A DNA stretch of 64,000 bases from Erodium maritimum (Eukaryota > Streptophyta > Magnoliopsida > Geraniales > Geraniaceae): positions 61,923,675-61,987,674 of the forward strand of contig OY997594.1 in assembly GCA_963921825.1 (NCBI GenBank), given 5' to 3'. The position numbers were made by a program, and so were the translations under genes. Positions 24,341 to 35,867 of the stretch are shown in pieces. Position 1 is the first letter of the stretch, and every line of letters starts with the position of its first letter. The notes beneath the pieces were generated by a model. That model did not search any database. It saw only the letters and a list, made by a program, of their open reading frames with translations, and was not told the origin of the DNA.

Positions 24341-24595
24341 AGAAATTACAGCTTGTTGAGCAATATCAGGAAGTTGTGCACGTGAACCATGACTTACACA
24401 CCAAAATAATCGGTCTTGAAATTAACAAGAAAAGCAAATAAAGAGATGTGCACCAAAAACATATAGATAACAATGGGGCACACGTATGAATCATTTACAC
24501 CAACTCTGAGAATTATGTGACCATGCATGCCCCACCAACACGAACCTTATACAAGGTAGAGATTTTGATAGCAAGTGTCACAATAATTTCAACAC

Positions 24596-26346
24596 ATGGA
24601 GTTCTGTTTTCTTTGCTTGACCTTCCTCACAGCGTTGCTTCTTCTGCAAAGATGGTTCAAAAACGGCGCCGTTCAGCGACGACCTCCAGGACCACCGGCA
24701 TGGCCCATCGTCGGCAACATGTTCGATCTGGGAACCTTACCTCATCAAACCCTTCACGACCTCCGTTACAAGTACGGCCCCGTTCTCTGGCTCCGTCTCG
24801 GCTCCGTCAACACCATGGTGGTCCAGTCCGCCAAAGCGGCTGCCGAGCTCTTCAAGAACCACGACCAGTCCTTCTGCGACCGCAAGTGCCCCCACGCGCT
24901 CACGGCTCACGACTTCCACCTCGGCTCGCTCGCCTTCGCCCCCTACGGCCCGCAGTGGCGCGTGCAGAGGCGTCTCGCTAACACCGAGTTGTTACTCAAC
25001 AAGCGCGTGACCGACACCGCCCCGATGAGGCGGAAGTGCGTGGACGACATGATTCGTTGCATGGCGGAGGATTCGGAGGCCGCGGTGGGCAGAGGAGAGT
25101 CCGGGGCGGTGGAGATGGGTCTGTACCTGTTCGTCATGGCGTTCAACGTGATGGGAAACTTGACCATGTCCAAGGATCTGATGGACTCGCGGTCGGACAA
25201 GGGACGCGAGTTCTTGGACGCCATGAGCAAGGCCATGGAATGGGCGGGGACGCCGAATGTGGCGGATTTCCTGCCGTGGTTGAAGTGGCTGGATCCGCAG
25301 GGGCTCATGAAGAAGATGAGTAGGGACTTGGGTACAACGGCGAGCATTATAGCCCGTTTCGTCCGTGAAAGGATGGAGGAAGCGCAAACTTCAACCGAGA
25401 AAGACAAGAACGATTTCTTGGATGCCTTGTTGAACTATCAAGGAGATGGAACCCAAGGCTCTACAAAGTTTTCGTCCCACAACGTCATTATGATTATCCT
25501 GGTACTTATTTACTCTTGGTTTTAATTATTATTATGTGATTAACAGTTATACCATACTAGTTTGGAGGTGGATGGTATAAGTATAAAAGAAATTAGAATT
25601 TCTTTTGTACTCAATTAAAAAACTCAGGCTGATAGTGGGAAAGCTAATTACAGTTATACTAATAGGGTGTGTATGAGTTTCTAATCTAAAAATACACTTG
25701 AAAATGATGTGTAATGACCCTTATTCAATTTCAGGAGATGTTTCTCGGAGGGACAGAGACAACAAGTGGGACCTTGGAGTGGGCGATGGCAGAGCTACTT
25801 AAGAATCCGAAGACTATGAGAAAGGCACAAAAAGAGCTTGACGTAGTCACTGGGCGAAAGAGGAAGGTGGAAGAAAAGGACATGGATCAACTTCCTTATC
25901 TACAAGCCGTGATAAAGGAAGTGTTACGCCTTCATCCCGTAATCCCCTTATTAGTTCCTCGTAATACTTTAGAGGACACTATGTATATGGGGTATCTTAT
26001 TCCGAAGAACACTCAAGTGTTCGTCAATGCATGGGCTATAGGGAGAGATCCAGAGTCCTGGGACGATCCTTTGTCTTTCAAACCCGAGAGATTTATGGAT
26101 TTGAATATCGGGTTTAAAGGACAAAATTATGAGTTTATTCCATTCGGATCTGGAAGGAGAATATGTGTAGGCATGTCATTGGCCCACAAAGTGATCGAAC
26201 TTGCTTTGGCCACTCTTCTTCACAGTTTTGATTGGGAGCTTGAATCTCACCCCTCACCTAAAACACTTGACATGAATGACAGGTTAGGTTTAACTGTGAG
26301 AAAAGATGTGCCACTAAGAGCCATACCTAGGACACGTAATCTTTGA
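24596..26346 (+). CDS. Cytochrome P450, CYP76A-like monooxygenase, two exons, 505 aa
   Basis: Exon 1 is 24596-25501 (302 codons) and exon 2 is 25735-26346. They are joined in phase 0 across a 233-bp GT-AG intron (donor CTG|GTACTT, acceptor TTTCAG|GAG). The protein has an N-terminal membrane anchor (about residues 3-20), the proline hinge PPGPPAWPIVGN, C-helix WRVQRR, the I-helix oxygen-binding GGTETT just after the intron, ExxR as EVLR, PERF, and the haem loop FGSGRRICVG with its Cys ligand. Nothing essential is missing. Sequence style (NMFDLGTLPHQ, AAELFKNHDQSFCDR, EMFLGGTETTSGTLEWAM) resembles CYP76A enzymes, an ER-bound class that oxidises terpenoids and other small molecules. The substrate cannot be told. 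Exon 1 is much richer in G and C than exon 2. Confidence 0.93.
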
Positions 26347-26361
26347 AAACGAATGTATTCG

Positions 26362-26367
26362 AATAAA
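26362..26367 (+). terminator. Candidate polyadenylation signal of the P450
   Basis: AATAAA lies 16 bases after the stop codon. The site is plausible but unusually close. Confidence 0.4.
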
Positions 26368-26369
26368 TG

Positions 26370-27240
26370 GTCAAATAGTTCCATCATATTGTTATGGTTT
26401 AAATGAGGACTTCAGTTGGGGCGTGTTACTTTTTTGTTATTTGTTAATTTTTTTCTTTTTCTCCCCTTTGTTTGGGATTTTTGAATCGTTTGTGTGACCT
26501 CCGTAATCCTCTTATACCTCAGAAGAGGTTTAATCTATAATTTTCTTTACACCGACCTCGATAGGTCGAGGTGAACGTCCCCACACACACCTCGGGGGTG
26601 TTAGAATCCCGGTCCAGCAAACAGGGTTGGTGCATCGAGTTTGCACCAGTGGAAGGGTCCCGATCCAGCGGATGAGAATAACGCATCCTTTCACAGAGTG
26701 ATGGGGCGGTGAAAGATGTGCCACAGACGACAAAGGAGGATACCAGTGTGGTATTATGAAGGCTCGCGGTGGAGGCACCATAGGAGGTGGTGGCAGCGTA
26801 GGTAGTAGACGGGCATATGGCAGAGGCGCTGATGGTAGTTGAGGTTACAATGGCGATGCAGGTTCAGCTGGAAGGAGCAGAGGTGGCGGCGGCTCTGGTG
26901 GAAGCGGTGGTAGTAGAGGAGGTAGAGGCGGAGGCGTTTGCAACAAAGGATGAAGTGGGGTGAACCATCGTGACCTATGGTGGACGAGGGCGACGACGAT
27001 ACATGAGGAAGTTGTGGGCTCGATCACTTGCGCTTGTGGGATAACAGATCAGTGGGGGAAGTAGGGAGGATGGAGGGAACTATTGCACTAGTGGAGATAG
27101 TGGAGGAGACGAGACCCGGAGATGGAGGTCGCAAGCGACGATAAAGTAGAACTCTATAGGTTGGAGGAAGAGATGGCTACGGTAGAGCCATCAACACGAA
27201 ACTAAAAACATTAGCGATACTTTAATGAATTTTATTTATT
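26370..27240. other. Unassigned intergenic DNA with a GGY-rich block
   Basis: A short palindrome ACCTCGATAGGTCGAGGT lies at 26555-26572. From about 26840 to 26950 there are GGTGGC/GGAGGC triplet-like repeats that open frames by composition. I see no convincing gene. Confidence 0.4.
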
Positions 27241-28261
27241 TGTAGAAAAATAATATATGGAAACCTTAGTGGTATTAGGAAGGCTCCTGGAGCTTGTTGA
27301 TGCCATAGAAGAATTTCTGGCACTTGGCTAACCTTAGAATCTTGTCTGTAAGAGGTATTGAAATGTTGCTTAATAGGTTGTTTGCACAACATGCAAACTC
27401 TTCATTTGAAATGTTAACTAGTTACTATAGAAATGATGGCTCCCGAATCTGCAATGAAGTATATGCTTCTTTGAAATTACAGTCAAGCCAGATTCTTTGG
27501 AGAAATATCAAAAATCCTCAATTCTGAACCATTCAGAAAGACCCTTTGATGCTTGATGAATCCCAAGGAGAGATGCTCAAATGAGCCTGAGTGAATTTCT
27601 TGCATGCCACGACAACTCTGTCTAGACCTTAGCAATCCAAAATAAACTTGAAAAGCTGTTGAACAAGAAGAAAAGACAACAGAAATGCAAAAATCACTCC
27701 AACCTAAAAGAAATACCCACACTCAAGAGGAGCACAGAAAGCCTAACTACCCACACACCAAGAAGAGAAAATAACTCAGCAAAAACAAGAGAACACCTAA
27801 AAAAGAGACCTTACCAAACTCACTACACTCACCAAACCCTCCCCAAAACCACCCAGAAGAAACCCAACCCAAAGTACATGAATTATGCAGGTCTTAACAA
27901 TAATGGGGGATGAATCTTTTGAGCAATTCAGGGAACTCATGCTAAAACGACTGGAGCAATATAATTTTTTTTTTTGAAATTTTTGAATACTCTTTATTTA
28001 AAATCAATGAAGGTGTTTAAAATTCTAGAAATGCGCAGTTTAAAAATGAAATATGTAAGTCATAAAGAAACATAAAATGAAAGGGATCATACATAAACTT
28101 TCATATTTTTTTTATTTTTACTAATAAATGGCAAAAATACCATTGGAACAATTCAGGGAACTCGGGCAAAACTCAATGAGGCAATTTTGTATTTTTCATC
28201 ATGCCAAAGCTAATGTAGTTTTGTGAGATTATGCCCCAAATCAATTTTTTTGAGAACTTAC
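27241..28261. other. Unassigned DNA, possible LINE 3' UTR on the minus strand
   Basis: The minus strand near 27880-27480 is T- and G-rich (GGGTTGGGTTTC, GGGGAGGGTTTGG), like the 3' region of the LINE at 34.8 kb, but I cannot prove homology. GA(G/A)CAATTCAGGGAACTC occurs twice (27918 and 28146), suggesting a local duplication of about 50 bp. The last part before 28262 would be WNK intron sequence. Confidence 0.3.
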
Positions 28262-29188
28262 CATGGGAATCGGCTGTAAGAACCGCCCCCGGTCGAACCG
28301 GTGAATATTGGCTAAAGTTGACTTTCGGCTGGAAAAGTCAACCGATGACTCCGGGAGTCATTCGGGACCTTTTCCGGGACCCAAAAAGCTTAGTCTTCGT
28401 TACGGTTAGCTTAGTTGGGTCATTTCCTATCTAATGACCACTTTTTCGAAAAAGTCAAACGCGGGTCAAACGAGGTCAAATTAAATGCTAAATCGGATTA
28501 ATTTAAATGTGTTGAAAATTATTAAGGGTAAAGGTGGACCTCACATGGAAACTTGTCCATGGTGTCTTGGAGGAGAAGAAATGGGTAGAAATTACCCAAT
28601 TGCCCTCATTTTGGGCCCAAACAAGGAAGGGGACATAAGGGGCAAACTAAACCTTTTCCTCTTAGGTTAAATGCTAAATTGGGAACAACATTTCAGCCCA
28701 TCTTGTTGTCTTGGCCGAAAATCACAAGGAGAGAAGAGAGAGTGGAGCTCCATTGTTTGAAGAAGAAGAATGTTAAGAAAGGAAGCTCATTTGGGTGATT
28801 TTCAACACCAAACTTCTCCAAAACACCTTCATTCTCATCCCCTCTTCATTCCTAAGGTAAGTAAACACTAAAAACCCACTTTCAATAAAGTTTGCGGTTA
28901 TGGGTTTGATAGAAAAAACATGAACTAGGTTGGGTTTCCATGGGTTTGATATATTTGTTGTTTAGATGATTGATTTGTGAAGAAAAAATGGAAGTTTTGG
29001 ATAGAAATCATGTGGGTTTTGTTGTTTTGATGAAACCCAACTTGGGTATGGAAGTATGGAGGTTTTTAGGACTGATTTGGGAGGTTTTTAAGGTTAACAA
29101 TGGAGTTTTAGAGGTGTGGATTCGTGGGGACGAAGTTGAAGGAGGAAGAAGAAGTAGGATGCCCAGAACGGCATGGGAGGGCCTCTGA

Positions 29189-29392
29189 CCGGCCCTCTGA
29201 GGGGCACAGAGAGGGTCCCTGACCGGCCCTCTGAGAGGCACGGTCTGGGCCTCTGGCCGGCCCTCTGAGGGGCACGGTCCAGGCCCCTAACCGGCCCTCT
29301 GAGAGGCACGGTCCGGGCCTCTGGCCGGCCCTCTAAGGGGCACGGTCCGGGTCCCTGACCGGCCCTCTGAGAAGCACGGACCGGGCCGAATA
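29189..29392 (+). repeat. 34-bp GC-rich minisatellite in LTR3
   Basis: CCGGCCCTCT starts at 29189, 29223, 29257, 29291, 29325 and 29359, an exact 34-bp period over six copies. The unit contains GCACGGTCCGGG-like sequence related to the LTR2 GC block. Confidence 0.95.
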
Positions 29393-29854
29393 CCGGGCAT
29401 GTGGGCCGCCCAGAACGGGCCTTGTCCCGGCCCAATTTACCCTATGATCCATGTTTTAATTGTCAGGTGTAATTCGAGTGTTTTCTCCTTAAACTGCCCT
29501 TGAATGATTATTAATTCTCGTACTACTTTGTGATCTTAGACGTTGTTCCCGAGCACGGAGGAGGAGGCTACTAGGCGACTCGTGATCGTTTGTGATTGGA
29601 TAACGGTTGAGGTAGGGAAGAGTAGTAAATACCGTTTTAATTAAGGAATGTCACTAGAATGCATATAGGATATGAACAACCGGAATGATTATAGACTCAC
29701 ATGTAAGATGTGAATAACTAGATTAGTCGTTTAACATATGGAACCACTTGCGGGCCATGTCGTGCCCGTAGGTATGTGTGGTGTGATTCGTATCCCATGT
29801 TGCGGAAGATACCCGACCGACAGAGAATTCTGGTCCTATATGTTATGAGTTTTA

Positions 29855-30120
29855 CCCCGATGTTGTGTGTCCGGGAAGACATCTAGACCGATGTTGTATT
29901 CCGGTATTATGTGTTTACATGAGTTTCACCCCGATGCTGTGTGTCCGGGAAGACATCTAGACCGATGCTGTATTCTGGTATGATGTGTTTATTTCACCCC
30001 GATGTTGTGTGTCCGGGAAGACATCTAGACCAAGGTTGTATTCCGGTATGATGTGTTTGTTTCACCCCGATGTTGTGTCTCCCGGAAGATATCTAGACCG
30101 ATGTTGTTCCGGTACGATAT
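29855..30120 (+). repeat. 68-74 bp minisatellite in LTR3
   Basis: CCCCGATG starts at 29855, 29929, 29997 and 30065. Each unit contains CCGGGAAGACATCTAGACC or a close variant. Confidence 0.9.
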
Positions 30121-30381
30121 GTTGAGCCGTGCGGTGTAATCGGCGTACTATGGTGTACCTATCTTATGTCTGTATGAGTTCGGGTTTGCGTGGCGTTTGT
30201 AGTTGGTGTCGCTGCAGACAATTATGTTGTATGTGTATTCTCTTTATCTTGGATCTAGCGTCATTAATGGTGTTCTCCTGTTTGTTTTTGTTTGTGTCGT
30301 TTTTTTACTAGTATGCCTTATTTGAACGGGTATCCGTGGTGACGAAGCGGAAGCTCATCCCCTTTTACAACTTTTTCCTAC

Positions 30382-30395
30382 TGAGCGAAAGCTCA
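30382..30395 (+). promoter_or_regulatory. Conserved LTR hairpin in LTR3
   Basis: TGAGC GAAA GCTCA lies 293 bp from the LTR 3' end. A weaker copy of the GAAGCTCATCCCC flank lies about 40 bases upstream. Confidence 0.6.
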
Positions 30396-31575
30396 TCCCC
30401 TTCATTACTGTTTTTACAGGTCTTGAGCGTGATTTGGTTTAGGGGACGGCTCGGAGCTCGGGAGCTTACCGAGAGTCCAGGTGTTATTGCTTAGTGGAGA
30501 CGTACTCCCTTTCGTTGTACTAAACTTTATTTTGTTTTTATTTGGGATTTCGAGCGTTTGACTCGTGTTACCGGAGTTGTTTGATTTGGAACTAAATTCG
30601 GAGATTTAATTTGTTTAAATTTACTTTTATTATTATTATTTTTAATTCACGTCTTGAATTCGGTCAAAACCGGATTTGGGGCGTGACATCGGCGATGCGT
30701 AATGACAATGAGATTGTATTCTCATCGTTCTTCTATCTTTTTAACCTGAACTCGTTGTTCTCAATGACCTTTTGAAGCTCTAGAGTTAATAACTTAGTGC
30801 TTCCATTGATGCTCTTTGTACCAGAGCTATTCGAAAGCTTCTTGTGAGCATCTATGTCCATAGAACTCGGTTTAGACTGTGTAATGGTCATTCATTTGGG
30901 CTTTAGATTCTGTAACTGCAGAGGAACACTAAGATCCTTTAAAACTTCAGTTGCAAGGAACATATCTTTAGAAGCTCAATTGTAGGCAATATCATAGATA
31001 TGCTTCAACCAGAAACTTCTCAATGAAGTGCTTAACCTCAGGATCATTCACTTTGCCAAGTGAAGCAGGCCATATGCCCTAAGAGGGATGAAATAGTAAA
31101 ATCACTTAGAGATAGAAAAAAGGGTTTATTGTCAAAAAGTGCACTGAAGTTTTGTCGAAAACTACCCCAAAGTATTGCCCACACAACTACAGAATGCATT
31201 ACCCGCACACTTTAGAATGCATTATGTATTGCACACAAATATATTGAATCTGTAAAAAACTGCCCAGACAATTCATTATGAACATCTCTGTTACGATTTT
31301 TTTCTAAAAAATTAGTGGACAAAGCTTCATTGCATCCACAAAGCATAGACAAAAGTTCATGCATGTTTTCGTTTGTAGACAAAACTTCAATGCATTTTTT
31401 GACAATTAACCCCCAAAAAAGTTTGAAGGATATCGAGTTTCACGGTTTGTGTACTTACAGGGGTAACCTTCTTATAAATCTGAGCTGGGTTTCTGCATTC
31501 ACTATATGGGTATTCACAAGTAACCATCTCGGGCATGCACATGCCAAAGGAATAAATGTCTACCAGGGCTGGCCC

Positions 31576-31914
31576 AATGATTACTGTGGCCTAAAGCGAG
31601 AATTGATCGATGTCGTTTTTTCTTTATGAAAGAATATAATTAAAAAAATAATTAAACGCGTTCGTATAGAAAGATTATACTAGATGATATTGAACGAATA
31701 AGCTTGAACCTCTACTTATAACACTAAAAATCTAAAATAAATGATGAAGATTAACTTCTAACAAGACAACCTCTATGGATAAGGTGTACTATTTAGAATT
31801 TTATACAAAAATCTAAAAATTTAATGATTCACATTTATCTATAGACATGATACATTCATGTCAAGTTAAAATATGATGCCTATTGGGGGTGGACAATATA
31901 CGTTGATAGTAGGA
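31576..31914. other. AT-rich spacer
   Basis: AT-rich DNA between the WNK relic and a LINE fragment, with nothing recognised. Confidence 0.4.
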
Positions 31915-33060
31915 TCCCCGTGGTTAATTGGTCAAGAACCCCGAATTCAGACAATATCTAGGGCCCTAGGGGGGGGGGACTCAGACAAGGTTAATGACCT
32001 CGGGATCACGATGTTGGGATGCTACCCACATTAGGCAATTATTTGATATAGAGAATCAGTTTAACATCATTTTGATTCCCCTATCTGGCATGAGAGCCAC
32101 AGATTAATGGTATTGGGTGACTGATAAGATGGGTTTCTATTCGACTAAAGTTAGGTACATAGTCTTGGTTGATAATAGACATCAGAATCGTCAGTATGAG
32201 GACTCGCTTTAATGGTTTTCTATCTGGAATATCCCGGTTCAACCTCGTCTTCAAATTTTAATCTAGTGATACCTTGCGAACACCCTTCAGATGACATATA
32301 ATATGCATCATAGGTTTGTCCCTATATATTCGGTTTGTGCCATCTATGGCCAGTACCAAGAGACTGTGAACCACCTGCTTATCTCTTGTGGCTTTTCTAA
32401 GACATGTTGGTGTAATTTTGGGGGTGTCCAAAGCACGGGAGATAGTACTCCATTCTCTACTTGGTGGGAACTGATTACGTCAGGCCAGACCCCGAGACGG
32501 ATGCCAGAAATCCTAAGCATCTTGTGGGAGATCTAGAAGTCAAGGAACACATTTGTTTGGAATGGGACCATGTCGGTTGCTATTGGGGTCTTTTCTGCCA
32601 CCCGATCCAATCTACTGGCTTGGCGTGATGCTAATTCCAGCATAACAGTACCATAGACGGTAGCCATAGGACGATCGGCCAAATGGGTGCACCCCTCTAG
32701 GGACAACAACTATTAACGTCGACGAGGCAGTCTTCCAAGATACTAAACAATCGACATGGGGCATCATAGCCCGTACTAGTGATGGGGAGACTCATCTAGT
32801 TGCTAATGGGGTATTCTTATGTAATTAGGACAACCCTCAAGAATGTGCCAACCTTAGGGCCTGGACCAATTGTCATTCGCTCGGACGTTGAGGTCCTAAT
32901 CACTATGATTCTCACAAGCGTATCTCCTACTTCTTCGGTAGACATCATCATCCGGGATATTCGTCAAATGCTTTTTCAAAACGAGAGGCTGATTCTTGCA
33001 TTTATTATGAGAATTAGAACAAGACTCCACACTAACCTGCCATAGAGACTTGTTTATACA
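31915..33060 (+). mobile_element. LINE 3' fragment: zf-RVT and RNase H
   Basis: Plus-strand reading shows a reverse-transcriptase-associated zinc-binding domain (HHRFVPIYSVCAIYGQYQET VNHLLISCGFSKTCW), then EILSILWEI. An RNase H-like domain follows with IVIRSDVEVL and DIIIRDIRQM. The order matches the LINE at 51.1 kb (LTRRFVPIASMCALCGRAEE, IVSILWEIWKARN, IIIRSDAQVLL, IVIRDIRLM), so the two are one family. Broken by stops and 5' truncated. Endonuclease and RT are not seen. Confidence 0.75.
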
Positions 33061-33123
33061 TGTTCTTCAATGATTAGAAAATATTTTCTCTAAGATACTT
33101 TGTTGTATTCTCACTTTAGATCT

Positions 33124-35646
33124 TTAATATAGCTACTCTTGGAGCTCTTCCACTATATTATTTTTCATTAATTAGAGCCCCCAAAGGTGTTATCAAGTCC
33201 ATTGAAAGATGGTAGAGAAAATTCTTATGGCATGGGAGCCCAAATGCTAAAACCTTCTGCAAACTCAATTGGAATACTGTTTGTAGAAGTAAAGAGGAAG
33301 GAGAGCTGGGAATTAAAAATCTCACTTTTATGAACATTTCTCTCCTTTCCAAGTGGTGGTGGATATTTTCTCTGGAAAGAGCCTCTCTTTGGAAGCTGAT
33401 AATCTGTGGAAAATATGGGTGGAGCTCTTCAGAATGGGACCTGTCAAATTTTAGTGAAATAGGCCCTAGAAGCTTTATGCATCACATTCTGTCTCTAAAT
33501 TCAAACCGTATGTTCTCTGATTTGTTTGGTCTTAAATGGCTCTCTTGGTCCCTTGGTAATGGAGAAAGGATCCTCTTTTGGGAGGATATTTGGTGGGGTG
33601 AAGTGTCTTTCAAACTTCTTTATCTCAGGCTTTACTTGATCTCTCAGGCCAAAAAAATTGTTAGTTTTAGAAGCTTGGACCAGTTATTCATGGTATCTAA
33701 GCTTCTAGAGAACTCAAAGACCAAGAGGAAGAGTTGAGCATGATTGGATGGCTTTACAGTTTTATTCTTAATGGAGTTCATTTACAAGATAAGCAAGATA
33801 CCCTAGTCTAGGCTGGAGATCCAAAAGGCTCCTCAATTAGGAAAATTTACTCATTCTACATAACCAAGCCATCAACTCATCAAATGATTTTAATTGGGCT
33901 AAACATATTTGGGGTCCAGGAATCCCTCCTAAGATCCCTATATTTTGCTGTTTAGCTTGTGATGAAGCTATTCCATCTAAATGCTTTTTAGATTCTATAA
34001 GACTGAATATGTCTCTTCAAGACCAAATTTGTCAAATTTGCAATTGGGATTTTCAAGATGGGCCTTATATTCTTCTACATTGTCCTAGATCTTGGCATGT
34101 TTGGTCCCTAATCCTTCATTGGTGGGGAGTGATATGGGTCTCCCCAAGCAATCTAAAGGCCCTTCTTTCATCTTGGCATTCTCTTATAAGCTACAAGAAA
34201 TATAATTCCTGGATAAAGCTAGCCCAGATTTGTTGCTGGCAGATTTGGTTGGCAAGAAATGCCCTCTTATTCAATGGATCAATCCTTTCTACTGCCGAAA
34301 TATTTGATAAAATAATACATCAAGCTTATAGTTGGGAGGTGGCTAATTTCCTAGACTCAGGGATTTACTTCTCCTTCCAACAATGGGAAAACTCTCCATG
34401 GTCCTGTTGCTCAAGGATCTCTAAGGACTAATTCTTATTAGAGTAGTTGTTCAGTTATATGGTGTTATGGGCATTTTACCTCCTCTAATACTCAGAGTTC
34501 CCTTTAACAAGCTTTTCCGTCAAGCTTACAATGTATCTCTCAGTTTCTTAGGCCTCAAGCAATAGACATTACTCTTCTCTCAGCCTTACATCTTCAAAGG
34601 TTCTCTCTCCTTAAGGTCTCCTAGTTTCTCAAAGGTCTCAGCTTATGGAATTTCTGGACTGTCTATGGTTGATAATTACACTTTATTTCTCTTTTTGACT
34701 GATCCTACAATATTTGCTTCTTCTCCCTCGGTTACTTTCTCTTCAAGCTACCACTCTATATTGCCTTTCCTATTAACTGAGGATCTTTGGTTTACACTTT
34801 CTCTGGGTTGGGGTTAGGGGAGGGTTTGGGTGGGGTTTGGGGGGGGGGGGGGGGGGGGGGGGGAGTTGTGAGCCTGGTAAGGTAGTTTTAGGCTCTTCTT
34901 GGTTTTTTCAGCTTGCTGGAGTGTGGGTTCCTTCCTTATTTTCCCATTTCCCTTTGTTTTTTCTGTGCGCTAGGTAGCTCCTCATTTAGGTTATGAGTGT
35001 TTTTCCTTTCTTCTCCCTTTTAGTTGTTGTTTGTTTGTTCTTGTTGACTCACCAGCTTAGTCTTTCTGCTAGTTCGATTTTTAGGTTGGTTTTCATCTGC
35101 TCAAGACCTTCCATTCACCTGCAAAGCAACTCAGGAGCAATGAATTCTCAATTCTTTTACTGATATGAGGCTTGATACTCATGATCATTTATGCAGCATC
35201 ATTATCATCTCACAACAATCATGTCAAGCCCTTAATCTTCTTTCAGCAACCTCCTGTGGTATATCTGCAGATCGAATCACATTGTATATTGTCTATCCTT
35301 CTTATACATTGGTTGTTTTCTGGTTGCTTGGACAATAAGACGGTCATTTTCAACACCTTCGACTCACACATTTGGTTGGTTTCTCTGGTTGCTTGGACAC
35401 CAAGGTTCAAATCATTTGAATTGATTATTTCTTAGTCTTAATCGGGTTCTGGTTGTAGTTAGTCTGTTGTAGAATTATTTGTTTTAAGGTAGTTTGATTT
35501 TGTGAGTAAATGATCGACTGGTTATACTTTTGTCTGAGCTGTAATAAGTTCATGTCTGCCTCTTTTACCTCAAAGAGATTTTATTAATTTAATTTGTTTT
35601 GCCAATGAATAAAAATAACTTAGCTACAGCTTCCGATTAAAAAAAA
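33124..35646 (+). mobile_element. LINE 3' fragment, 5' truncated, ending in an A tail
   Basis: It opens with TLGALPLYYF, then NRAPKGVIKSIERWWRKFLW, the region after RT in plant L1 elements. It continues to NISLLSKWWWIFSLE and then a zf-RVT domain at 34009-34431 (CQICNWDFQDGPYILLHCPR, then WLARNALLFNG). A long G- and T-rich 3' region follows, with a 25-base G run (34839-34863), an AATAAA at about 35609 and an 8-base A tail at 35639-35646. I could not find its target duplication. Its tail ends 221 bp before the start codon of the next gene. Confidence 0.8.
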
Positions 35647-35867
35647 TCCGCATAGCAACACCCCCGGACCTCACAGACCCAAATTTAGGTGTCCAAGAGA
35701 AGTTGGTCTAACCATTTGGAACGTGGGTCGGGTACTTGACCTTTTTGACCTGACCGCGTCCCGATAATTACTCCATCTAATATCGGTTGTAGCTGATTAC
35801 AGCACCAGCTTTGCTGTAAAAGAATAAAAGAAAGAGAACATTCACAAGAGACCGAGCTCTCTCAACA

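Larger units (their letters stand above)
28275..30688 (+). mobile_element. Long gypsy-type solo LTR (LTR3, 2.41 kb) inside the WNK relic
   Basis: It begins TGTAAGAACCGCCCCCGG and ends TTTGGGGCGTGACA, with perfect 5-bp duplications TCGGC at 28270-28274 and 30689-30693. It has no internal region. The host exon reads through once the LTR and one duplication are set aside. It carries two minisatellites (29189-29392 and 29855-30120) and the conserved hairpin. Confidence 0.95.
28262..31575 (-). pseudogene. WNK (With No Lysine) protein kinase fragment, unprocessed, split by a solo LTR
   Basis: On the minus strand, 31575-31459 reads [36 protein letters not shown], the kinase subdomain IX-X region of plant WNKs. 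It is followed by a donor (CCT|GTAAGT), a 380-bp intron (31458-31079) and an acceptor (TTAG|GGC). The next exon reads GIWPASLGKVNDPEVKHFIEK, with frame breaks and stops after that. Later SKPSSMDIDAHKKLSNSSG and FRLKR, then ISLSLRIAD, match the WNK post-kinase region. LTR3 is inserted in the codons of IAD. Beyond it the exon resumes (DSH) and ends in a donor, G|GTAAGT, at 28261-28256. Upstream kinase lobes are absent. Retained introns mean this is a decayed genomic copy, not a retrocopy. Live WNKs are cytosolic Ser/Thr kinases. Confidence 0.85.

Noticed and set aside
24517-24981. Other long frames overlapping P450 exon 1 on both strands
   Set aside because: They come from the GC-rich codon use of exon 1. 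Only the 24596 frame carries P450 motifs and joins exon 2 in phase.
26845-27027. Pro-rich minus-strand frame in a GGY-rich block
   Set aside because: Triplet-like repeats open frames by composition. No domain or gene structure around it.
29008-29435. Repetitive Pro/Arg-rich frames on the minus strand
   Set aside because: They translate the 34-bp minisatellite of LTR3, so the frame is a by-product of the repeat.
9025-30688. Long LTRs considered as complete non-autonomous transposons
   Set aside because: They have TG...CA ends and 5-bp duplications but no internal LTR pair, primer site or purine tract, so solo LTR is the simpler reading.
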